Positions 8,663 through 15,217 of a DNA stretch of 64,000 bases are shown in pieces. The notes under the pieces are model-generated. The model was not told the origin of the DNA. It was given only the letters and a program-made list of their open reading frames with translations, and ran no database searches. The stretch is from an uncultured beta proteobacterium (GTDB lineage Bacteria; Pseudomonadota; Gammaproteobacteria; Burkholderiales; Burkholderiaceae_C). Location of the stretch: assembly GCA_903938815.1 (NCBI GenBank), contig CAJAES010000046.1, forward strand, positions 1 to 64,000, read 5' to 3'. Positions within the stretch are counted from its first letter, which is position 1, and each line of letters begins with the position of its first letter. A program made the position numbers and the translations under genes.

Positions 8663-9589
8663 ATGATCAATCCCGAACTCAAGCCCTTCCTGGCCGACTG
8701 GGCCGCCGGATGGGCGACGCTCGCACCGGGCGGCGGGCCCGCCGAACGGCGCGCGCACTTCGAGATCGTGGCGGCCGCGATGCGGCAGCCAACGCCCGAG
8801 GGCGTGGAGACGGGCGAGCATTGGGTCGAGCGCAACGGGCGCCGCGTGCGCCTGCGCTGGTTCCGCCGCCCATCGGCGAGCCCCCAGGCCGCGCTGATCT
8901 ACCTGCATGGTGGGGCCTGGATGCAGGGCAGCCCCGAGACGCACTGGGACATCACAGCGGGGCTGGCTGCAGCCACCGGGCGGGCCGTTTTCAGCGTGGA
9001 CTACGCCAAGTCGCCCGAACACCCGTTTCCGGCCGCCGTGGACTATGTCCGCACGGTGGTGGGTTGGCTGTTCGCGCAGTCCGAGGCCCTGGGTGTCGAC
9101 GCCGGCGCCATCGCCATCGGCGGCGACAGTGCGGGCGCCAACCTGGCCGCCGCGATGACGCTGGCCTTCCGGGACACCGGGTGCCGGCTGCAAAGGCAGT
9201 TGCTGATCTACCCGGCCTGCGACTTCGACATGGACCGGCCTTCGTATCGCGAGAACCCGGACGGCCCCATCGTCACGGTGGCCTCGATGCCGGCGGTCAA
9301 CGCGATGTACTGCCGTGACCCCGCCGACCTGAAGAACCCGCTGGTCGCGCCGCTGCATGCGGACAGCCACGCCGGCCTGCCGCCAGCCTTTGTGGCCGTG
9401 GCCGAGCACGACCCGCTGCGCGACAGCGGCGTGGCCTACGCCGAGGCGCTGCAGCGTGCTGGCGTGCCCGTGACGCTGGAGCGTGGCCCCGGCCTGATCC
9501 ACGGCTATTTGCGTGCGCTGGCCTACTGTGGCGACGTGCGCTCGTCCTTCGACCGCATGGCCGACTGGCTCAACGCCGAACGAACCTGA
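8663..9589 (+). CDS. Alpha/beta hydrolase of the hormone-sensitive-lipase family
   Basis: A 308-residue esterase-like protein. It shows the oxyanion-hole motif YLHGGAWMQG near residue 80, the nucleophile elbow IGGDSAGANLA near residue 155, and acid/base candidates in AEHDPLRDSG and LIHGYLR. These mark the HSL (arylacetamide deacetylase-like) esterases. The ATG lies 4 nt after the dctM stop, so it belongs to the transporter operon. An attractive inference is that it cleaves an imported ester of quinate or shikimate; nothing in the sequence proves this. Its 3' end overlaps the convergent TetR gene by 20 bp. Confidence 0.88.
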   Translation: MINPELKPFLADWAAGWATLAPGGGPAERRAHFEIVAAAMRQPTPEGVETGEHWVERNGRRVRLRWFRRPSASPQAALIYLHGGAWMQGSPETHWDITAGLAAATGRAVFSVDYAKSPEHPFPAAVDYVRTVVGWLFAQSEALGVDAGAIAIGGDSAGANLAAAMTLAFRDTGCRLQRQLLIYPACDFDMDRPSYRENPDGPIVTVASMPAVNAMYCRDPADLKNPLVAPLHADSHAGLPPAFVAVAEHDPLRDSGVAYAEALQRAGVPVTLERGPGLIHGYLRALAYCGDVRSSFDRMADWLNAERT

Positions 9590-10238
9590 CGACCATCTCG
9601 ATGATGCTGTCGCGCCGCGCGACGATGGCGGCGGGCGTGTCGAGTTCGCGCTGGAATATCAGCGAGAAGGTGTGGCGGTTGGCCACGTTGAAGACCGACA
9701 GCGCGCTGATCGACATGTGCAGGTCGACCGGGTCGATGCCGCTGCGGAAGGTGCCGGTGGCCAGGCCGCGCTGGAGCACGCGTGTCAGGCCGTCGATGGC
9801 CGGCACGTTGAGCTTCTGGATCGCGGTGCTCTGGCGAAGGTACTCGCCGCGGTGGATGTTCTCGGTCATCACGAGGCGGATGAAGTCCGGGTTCGCGAGC
9901 TGGTAGTCCACCGTGAAGCCCACCAGCCGGCGCAGGGCGTCTTCGGGCGGAATGTCGTCGAGGTGGAGCTCCGACTCGATCGCCCGCATGCGGCGATACG
10001 CTTCCTCCAGCACGGCGATGTACAGGCCTTCCTTGCTGCCGAAGTAGTAGTAGATCATGCGCTTGCTGGTGCGCATGGCCTCGGCGATGACGTCGATCCG
10101 GGCGCCGGCCAGGCCTTTGTCCGCGAACTCGCGCGTCGCGACGGCCAGGATGTCGGCCATCGTGCGCTCGGGGTCGTTGGTACGCGTCGGCGTCTTGGCG
10201 CCTGGCGCCCGGCTGCGCTTTTGTACCGGTTCGTTCAT
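9570..10238 (-). CDS. TetR/AcrR family transcriptional regulator
   Basis: A 222-residue regulator. After a basic leader (KRSRAPGAKTPTR), residues 25-75 form the TetR helix-turn-helix, with ILAVATREFADKGLAGARID and TSKRMIYYYFGSKEGLY. The remainder is an alpha-helical ligand-binding domain. It is convergent with the transporter operon and probably controls it and the divergent qsu-type operon. A TGTACC-GGTTC sequence inside its own first codons resembles the half-sites of the palindrome at 5705-5720, but with different spacing. Confidence 0.9.
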   Translation of the reverse strand: MNEPVQKRSRAPGAKTPTRTNDPERTMADILAVATREFADKGLAGARIDVIAEAMRTSKRMIYYYFGSKEGLYIAVLEEAYRRMRAIESELHLDDIPPEDALRRLVGFTVDYQLANPDFIRLVMTENIHRGEYLRQSTAIQKLNVPAIDGLTRVLQRGLATGTFRSGIDPVDLHMSISALSVFNVANRHTFSLIFQRELDTPAAIVARRDSIIEMVVRFVRR

Positions 10239-10293
10239 TGCGCCAGTGTAGGCGAAGGCACCCAGGCCGCGGCGTGTCGCGCCCGGCTTCAGC

Positions 10294-11094
10294 TCAGGCC
10301 AGTGCCGCGCGCAGCGCGGCCAGCACCGCGTCCGGCTGCTCCTGCATCAGGAAATGCCCGCCGGGCACCCGGTGCACTTCAGCCTTCAGTACGGCAGCCA
10401 CCTCGCGGGCACCGCGCGGCGGCGTCATCTGGTCCTGGTCGGCCAGCACCATCGCCGTGGCGCAGCCGACGCGGCTGGCCGCGGCCATCCCTCCGGCGTA
10501 GGCGTTGCATGCCGCGAAGTCGTTGTGGAAGACGCCAGGGTCGCCCTGGTGGGCCAGCACCTGCCGCATCAGCCCGCGCACGGCGCCCCGCAGCCAGGTG
10601 CCCGGCCCGGGGTAGGAGGGCTTGGCGGCCAGGGTCGAGAAGGCATGGACGATCACGCGCTCGATGCCGGCATGCGGATCGTTCAGCGCCAGGTTCAGCA
10701 GCACCGGGGGCACCGGCATCGGGACGCAGCTCCCCAGCATGACGAGCCGCGATACCCGCTCGGGCGCCCGCGCCGCGGCTTCCAGCGCGATCAGGGAACC
10801 CATGCTGTGCCCGGCCAGGGTGGCCTGCCGCACACCGGCGGCGTCCAGCAGCGCCAGCGTCCAGTCGGCCATGGCCTCGATGTTCGTCAGCGCGGGGCCT
10901 TCGCTGCGCATGTGCCCGGGCAGGTCGACGGCCAGCACGCTGTGCCCGTGGTGGGCGAACCAGCGCGCCAGCAGGGTCCAGACCGAGTGGTCGTTCAGCG
11001 CGCCGTGCAGGAAGACGACACAGGGCAGGGTGGGGTCGAAGGGTCGGCCGCCCGTGTAGGCGTACACCTCCCGCGCGTTCACCAGCAGCTTCAT
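10294..11094 (-). CDS. Alpha/beta hydrolase fold protein
   Basis: A 266-residue protein with the canonical alpha/beta hydrolase layout: VVFLHGALNDHSVW near residue 28, DLPGHMRSEGP, the nucleophile elbow LAGHSMGSL near residue 95, VLADQDQMTPP as the acid region and VPGGHFLMQEQPD with the catalytic histidine. The substrate is unknown. Its ATG overlaps the stop of the MetY-like gene (ATGA at 11091-11094), so the two are coupled. Confidence 0.88.
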   Translation of the reverse strand: MKLLVNAREVYAYTGGRPFDPTLPCVVFLHGALNDHSVWTLLARWFAHHGHSVLAVDLPGHMRSEGPALTNIEAMADWTLALLDAAGVRQATLAGHSMGSLIALEAAARAPERVSRLVMLGSCVPMPVPPVLLNLALNDPHAGIERVIVHAFSTLAAKPSYPGPGTWLRGAVRGLMRQVLAHQGDPGVFHNDFAACNAYAGGMAAASRVGCATAMVLADQDQMTPPRGAREVAAVLKAEVHRVPGGHFLMQEQPDAVLAALRAALA

Positions 11095-12422
11095 GCGGCC
11101 TTCTCCGCCACCTTCAGCGCGCGCTTGAGGTCCTCGATCAGGTCGTCGGCGTCTTCCAGGCCGACGGACAGCCGGATGGTCCCCGGCCCGATGCCGGCCG
11201 CTCGCAAGGCGTCATCGTCCATGCGGAAGTGGGTGGTCGAGGCCGGGTGGATGACCAGCGACCGGGCGTCGCCCACATTGGCCAGGTGCGAGAAGATCTT
11301 CAGGGCCTCGATGAACGCCACGCCCTGGCGGCGCGAGCCTTTCAGGTCGAAGCTGAACACCGCGCCACAACCCCTGGGCAGCAGGCGCTTCGCGAGTTCG
11401 TGGCTGGGGTGGCCTTCGAGTTCGGGGTAGCCGACGCCGGCCACCATGGGGTGCGCCGCCAGGAAGGCGACGACCTTGCGTGTGTTCTCCACGTGCCGGG
11501 CCATGCGCAGCGGCAGCGTCTCGATGCCCTGCAGCATCAGCCAGGCGGTGTGCGGGCTCATGCAGGCGCCGAAGTCGCGCAGGCCTTCGCGGCGTGCGCG
11601 CATCAGGAAGGCGCCGTCGGTGCTCTCTTCCGAGAACACCATGCCGTGGAAGCCGGCGTAGGGCTGGTTCAGCTCGGGGAAGCGCTCTGCCAGGCTCCAG
11701 TCGAACCGCCCGCCATCCAGCAGCACGCCGCCCACCACGGTTCCATGGCCGCACAGGAACTTGGTGGCGGAGTGGTAGACGAGGTCCGCCCCCAGATCCA
11801 CCGGCTTCATGAGCCAGGGCGTGGTGAAGGTGGAATCCACCAGCAGCGGCAGCCCGGCCTCGTGCGCCACGGCGCTCACGGTGGGGATGTCCAGCACGTC
11901 GAGGCCTGGGTTGCCCAGGGTCTCGCCGAAGAGCAGCCGCGTCTCGGGCCGGATGGCCGCGCGCCAGGCGTCGATGTCGCCCGGGCGGACGAAGGTGGTC
12001 TGGATGCCGAACCGGGAGAGCGTGTAGTGCAGCAGGTTGTGGGAGCCGCCGTACAGCGCGCTGGACGCGACGATGTGCGAGCCCGCGCCTGCCAGCGTGG
12101 CCACGGCCAGGTGCAGGGCAGCCTGGCCGCTGGCGGTGGCGACGGCGCCACTGGCGCCTTCGAGCGCCGCCATGCGCTCCTCGAACACCGCCGTCGTGGG
12201 GTTGCTGATGCGGCTGTAGACGTGCCCGGACCGTTCCAGGTTGAACAGGCTGGCCGCCTGCTCGCTGCTTTCGAAGACGAAACTGGTGCTCAGGTGCAGC
12301 GGAACGGCGCGTGCGCCGGTCGCAGGGTCGGGCGCCGCGCCTGCGTGCAGGGCCAGGGTGTCGAATCCGGGATCGGACGGGCCGGGCATGAGGGGGGTTC
12401 CGAGAGGTGGCTCCGCTGCCAT
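11091..12422 (-). CDS. metY: O-acetylhomoserine sulfhydrylase-like PLP enzyme (Cys/Met metabolism family)
   Basis: A 443-residue fold-type I PLP enzyme. Markers are YSRISNPTTAVFEERMAALE, SSALYGGSHNLLHYTLSRFG, the aspartate in PLLVDSTFTTPW and the cofactor lysine in HSATKFLCGHG, with the C-terminal SLVIHPASTTHFRM. The length and motifs favour O-acetylhomoserine aminocarboxypropyltransferase, which makes homocysteine from O-acetylhomoserine and sulfide; an O-succinylhomoserine enzyme is the main alternative. The start may be the ATG at 12422 or the internal ATG at 12389; neither has a strong ribosome site. It is divergent from the CBS-domain gene. Confidence 0.9.
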   Translation of the reverse strand: MAAEPPLGTPLMPGPSDPGFDTLALHAGAAPDPATGARAVPLHLSTSFVFESSEQAASLFNLERSGHVYSRISNPTTAVFEERMAALEGASGAVATASGQAALHLAVATLAGAGSHIVASSALYGGSHNLLHYTLSRFGIQTTFVRPGDIDAWRAAIRPETRLLFGETLGNPGLDVLDIPTVSAVAHEAGLPLLVDSTFTTPWLMKPVDLGADLVYHSATKFLCGHGTVVGGVLLDGGRFDWSLAERFPELNQPYAGFHGMVFSEESTDGAFLMRARREGLRDFGACMSPHTAWLMLQGIETLPLRMARHVENTRKVVAFLAAHPMVAGVGYPELEGHPSHELAKRLLPRGCGAVFSFDLKGSRRQGVAFIEALKIFSHLANVGDARSLVIHPASTTHFRMDDDALRAAGIGPGTIRLSVGLEDADDLIEDLKRALKVAEKAA

Positions 12423-12468
12423 TGTGGGCTATATTGAAGCGGCAAATCCAGGCCCCGAGGAGGCAAAC

Positions 12469-12936
12469 ATGAAGGTCGCCGACATCCTGCGCGTCAAGGG
12501 CAGCACGCTCTTCACCGTAACGCCGGAGCAGGCGCTGGCCGAGGCCACGCGGACCATGTCCGAGCTGGACATCGGCTCGCTGGTCGTCATGGACCATGGC
12601 GATCTGGTCGGCATGCTCACGTTCCGCGAAGTCATCCAGGCCGTGGTCCGAAACGGCGGTGGCGTGGGCACGAGCATCGTTCGCACCGTGATGGACGACG
12701 CGCCGCTCACCTGCACGCCCGAAACCGAGATCGACGAGGTGCGGCGCATGATGCTGATGCGGCACGCGCGCTACATGCCGGTGCTCGACAAGCGCACGCT
12801 GATGGGCGTGATCTCGTTCTACGACGTCGCCAAGGCCGTGGTGGACAGCCAGGACTTCGAGAACCGCATGCTGAAGGCCTACATCCGCGACTGGCCGGTC
12901 GAGGAGACGGGCGAGTCCCCGTCGACCGGCGGCTGA
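12469..12936 (+). CDS. Two-CBS-domain protein
   Basis: A 155-residue protein made of a CBS pair. The first domain starts KVADILRVKGSTLFTVTPE and contains DIGSLVVMDHGDLVGMLTF. The second contains MDDAPLTCTPETEIDEVRRM and ARYMPVLDKRTLMGVISFYD. Such stand-alone pairs bind adenine nucleotides and act as energy sensors; the partner is unknown. A GAGGAG site lies 7 nt before the ATG, and TATATT (12430-12435) could be its -10. It converges with the first flagellin gene with a 4-nt gap and no visible terminator. Confidence 0.9.
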   Translation: MKVADILRVKGSTLFTVTPEQALAEATRTMSELDIGSLVVMDHGDLVGMLTFREVIQAVVRNGGGVGTSIVRTVMDDAPLTCTPETEIDEVRRMMLMRHARYMPVLDKRTLMGVISFYDVAKAVVDSQDFENRMLKAYIRDWPVEETGESPSTGG

Positions 12937-12940
12937 GCGG

Positions 12941-13804
12941 TCAGCCCTTGCCCAGCAGGGCCAGGACCGACTGGTTCATGATGTTGGCCTGTGCGGCCAT
13001 GGCCATGCCCGCCTGCTGCAGGATCTGAGCCCGGCTGAGGTTGGCCGTCTCCGCCGCGAAGTCGGCGTCCATGATGCGGCTGCGGGCGGCCGACTGGTTC
13101 TCGACCGATATCTGCAGGTTCGAGATCACGCTCTCGAAGCGGCTCTGCGATGCGCCCAGCGTGGCACGCTGGCTGTTGATGGTGTCGATCGCGGTGTCGA
13201 TGTTGTCGATGACCGTGTCGATGTTGCTTGCCGAGACCGCCGAGCCGATGCCTGCCGGCGCGCTGCCGCCGGTGCCCGCGACGGTGCTGATCGTCGAATC
13301 GGCGGCCAGGTTGGTCGTCGCGATGTCGATCTTGTCGTTGGCGGACGTGTTGGCGCCGACCTGGAAGGTCTGCGTCTGGGCGTCGGCGCCCAGGATGGCC
13401 TTGCCGTTGAACGTGGTGCCGCCGAGCACGCGCTGGATTTCCTTGGCCAGCTCGCCGTATTCCTTGTTCAGCGACTCCTTGTCGCTGTCGGAGTTCGACG
13501 CGTTGCGGGCCTGGACGGCCAGTTCACGCATGCGCTGCAGCGAATCGCCGACCTTGCCCAGCGCGCCTTCGGCGGTCTGGGCAAGCGAGATGCCGTCGTT
13601 GGCATTGCGCATGCCGACGTTCATGCCGCGCACCTGCGCGTTCATGCGTTCGGCAATGGCCAGGCCGGCGGCGTCGTCCTTGGCGCTGTTCACGCGCAGG
13701 CCCGACGACAGCCTCTGCATGGAGACGGTCAGCGAAGACTGGGACGCACTGAGATTTCGCTGCGCATTCAGCGCCGCGATGTTGGTGTTGATGACCAATG
13801 GCAT
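12941..13804 (-). CDS. fliC: Flagellin (copy 1)
   Basis: A 287-residue flagellin, short because it has little beyond the D0/D1 domains. It has the conserved N-terminus INTNIAALNAQRNL, the SSGLRVNSAKDDAAGLAIAE motif and the C-terminal DADFAAETANLSRAQILQQA ending in LALLGKG. The centre (about residues 140-215) is a short variable region. A GGAGG site precedes ATG 13804, which is preferred over an extension of 10 residues. A sigma-28 promoter lies 60 nt upstream. Long internal stretches are identical to copy 2. Confidence 0.97.
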   Translation of the reverse strand: MPLVINTNIAALNAQRNLSASQSSLTVSMQRLSSGLRVNSAKDDAAGLAIAERMNAQVRGMNVGMRNANDGISLAQTAEGALGKVGDSLQRMRELAVQARNASNSDSDKESLNKEYGELAKEIQRVLGGTTFNGKAILGADAQTQTFQVGANTSANDKIDIATTNLAADSTISTVAGTGGSAPAGIGSAVSASNIDTVIDNIDTAIDTINSQRATLGASQSRFESVISNLQISVENQSAARSRIMDADFAAETANLSRAQILQQAGMAMAAQANIMNQSVLALLGKG

Positions 13805-13829
13805 GGGGCAAACCTCCGATAAGCCGGGT

Positions 13830-13855
13830 GGCATCGCCGCATTTCTGGCGATGCC
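13830..13855 (-). other. Hairpin in the 5' leader of flagellin copy 1
   Basis: A perfect 9-bp stem (GGCATCGCC / GGCGATGCC) with an 8-nt loop lies between the sigma-28 promoter and the ribosome site of the first flagellin. It may affect mRNA stability or translation; that is inference. Confidence 0.5.
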
Positions 13856-13863
13856 TGTACCGG

Positions 13864-13890
13864 CTATCGGCGCTTGTCCGCGGGACTTGA
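13864..13890 (-). promoter_or_regulatory. Sigma-28 (FliA) promoter of flagellin copy 1
   Basis: On the minus strand TCAAGTCC (13890-13883), an 11-nt spacer and GCCGATAG (13871-13864) match the FliA consensus TAAAGTTT-N11-GCCGATAA at 6/8 and 7/8 positions. The -10 box is about 60 nt before the start codon. Confidence 0.85.
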
Positions 13891-13901
13891 GGGTCCCTCA
13901 C

Positions 13902-13932
13902 AAAAAGAAACGCCGCCCGCAAGGGCGGCGTC
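13902..13932 (-). terminator. Rho-independent terminator behind flagellin copy 2
   Basis: Read on the minus strand, a GCCGCCC / GGGCGGC stem with a TTGC loop is followed by GTTTCTTTTTG. It lies 17 nt after the copy 2 stop codon and just upstream of the copy 1 promoter, so each flagellin is a separate transcription unit. Confidence 0.88.
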
Positions 13933-13948
13933 TCGGTGCGCGGCCGGC

Positions 13949-14806
13949 TTAACCCAGCAGCGACAGCACCTGCTGCGGCATCTGGTTGGCCTGCGCGATC
14001 ATCGCGTTGCCAGCCTGCTGCAGGATCTGGGCGCGGCTCAGGTTGGCCGTTTCCGCCGCGAAGTCGGCATCCATGATCCGGCTGCGGGCAGCGGACTGGT
14101 TCTCGACCGAGATCTGCAGGTTCGAGATCACGCTCTCGAAGCGGCTCTGCGACGCACCCAGCGTGGCGCGCTGGCCGTTGATGGTGTCGATCGCGGCATC
14201 GATGTCGTCGATGACGGTGTCGATGTTCGCGGCCGAGACGGCCGAGCCGATACCGGCCGGCGCGCTGCCGCCGGTGCCGGCGACCGTGCTGATCGACGCG
14301 TCAGCGGTCAGGTTGATCGTCGCGATGTCGATCTTGTCATTGGCAGAGGTGTTGGCGCCGACCTGGAAGGTCTGCGTCTGGGCGTCAGCGCCCAGGATGG
14401 CCTTGCCGTTGAACGTGGTGCCGCCGAGCACGCGCTGGATTTCCTTGGCCAGCTCGCCGTATTCCTTGTTCAGCGATTCCTTGTCGCTGTCGGAGTTGGT
14501 CGCGTTGCGAGCCTGGACGGCCAGTTCACGCATGCGCTGCAGCGAATCGCCGACCTTGCCCAGCGCGCCTTCAGCGGTCTGCGCAAGAGAGATGCCGTCG
14601 TTGGCATTGCGCATGCCGACGTTCATGCCACGCACCTGGGCGTTCATGCGTTCGGCGATGGCCAGGCCGGCGGCGTCGTCCTTGGCGCTGTTGACGCGAA
14701 GGCCCGAAGACAGGCGTTGCATTGAAGTAGCCAGCGACGACTGGGAACCCGACAGGTTCCGTTGGGCATTCATCGAGGCGATGTTGGTATTGATGGTCGA
14801 AGCCAT
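13949..14806 (-). CDS. fliC: Flagellin (copy 2)
   Basis: A 285-residue flagellin almost identical to copy 1 in residues 20-250. Differences cluster at the first 20 residues (MASTINTNIASMNAQRNLSG) and at the last 25 (GNAMIAQANQMPQQVLSLLG, a more typical flagellin C-terminus than copy 1). It has the D0/D1 motifs listed for copy 1 and lacks large D2/D3 domains. It has its own terminator downstream and a probable sigma-28 promoter 206 nt upstream. Confidence 0.97.
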   Translation of the reverse strand: MASTINTNIASMNAQRNLSGSQSSLATSMQRLSSGLRVNSAKDDAAGLAIAERMNAQVRGMNVGMRNANDGISLAQTAEGALGKVGDSLQRMRELAVQARNATNSDSDKESLNKEYGELAKEIQRVLGGTTFNGKAILGADAQTQTFQVGANTSANDKIDIATINLTADASISTVAGTGGSAPAGIGSAVSAANIDTVIDDIDAAIDTINGQRATLGASQSRFESVISNLQISVENQSAARSRIMDADFAAETANLSRAQILQQAGNAMIAQANQMPQQVLSLLG

Positions 14807-15012
14807 GTTGCACTCCAGTTAAACGTTAAACACAAGACGCCCGGCGATAGTGCCGGCGATTTCACCGGTCGCCCCGGATCATTCCGGGGTTTCCTGCAAT
14901 GCCGCCCGCGCTAGTCAACCGTGAAGCCCCGGGGTGCTCTGATTTGCATCCCTCTGACATCGGCCGGCCAACCGGACCACGAGACCCGCTGTTGCAAGAC
15001 CCGTTGGGGCTG

Positions 15013-15040
15013 GTATCGGTGTTCCCGGAGACGAACTTGA
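15013..15040 (-). promoter_or_regulatory. Probable sigma-28 promoter of flagellin copy 2
   Basis: On the minus strand TCAAGTTC (15040-15033), a 12-nt spacer and ACCGATAC (15020-15013). The -35 is as good as that of copy 1. The -10 matches 6 of 8 consensus bases, and the spacing equals that of the flgM promoter in this window. An A/T-rich tract lies directly upstream. The leader would be about 200 nt. Confidence 0.6.
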
Positions 15041-15151
15041 GACTTGAGGCCCAAAAGTTTTTTGTTTTTGTCAATGCGGTGGGTGGCTTGGACTGTGCGA
15101 AGAAATACACGCGCAACACCCTTCTGTTTCCTGCTTTGGTGCCGACCCGCG

Positions 15152-15163
15152 TGCCTAGAGTGC
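15152..15163 (+). promoter_or_regulatory. TGCCTAGAGTGC element upstream of the OGT-like gene
   Basis: The same 12 nt occur at 23363-23374 before another glycan gene. TAGAGT could be a -10 hexamer preceded by a TG; no matching -35 is obvious. The start codon is 55 nt downstream. Confidence 0.4.
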
Positions 15164-15217
15164 AAAGCAAGCTCGCCACGGGTGCGTGCATCGACGCGCC
15201 GGCGACAGGAGTCCTCC

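Larger units (their letters stand above)
14807..15217. other. Divergent intergenic region, flagellin copy 2 / OGT-like gene
   Basis: This 411-nt gap holds no convincing gene. It contains, towards the flagellin, a small hairpin (CCCCGGA / TCCGGGG, 14872-14889), a CCGGC/GCCGG mini-stem at 14841-14856, and the sigma-28 promoter listed separately. An A/T-rich tract at 15050-15075 lies where an UP element for that promoter would be. Towards the glycosyltransferase gene it contains the TGCCTAGAGTGC motif at 15152. Confidence 0.6.

Noticed and set aside
7240..8835. A 531-codon minus-strand frame antisense to dctM
   Set aside because: It has a His/Gln/Arg-rich shadow composition, and dctM is certain.
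10218..10234. TGTACCGGTTCG near the TetR start as a second operator
   Set aside because: The half-sites resemble those at 5705-5720 but the central spacing differs by four bases, and the site lies within the coding sequence.
14250..14275. GCCGATAC on the plus strand inside flagellin copy 2
   Set aside because: There is no -35 element at the right distance and the orientation is antisense to the flagellin gene.
15050..15075. A T-rich tract that might be a terminator
   Set aside because: No stem precedes it. Its place upstream of the flagellin -35 element fits an A/T-rich promoter flank better.
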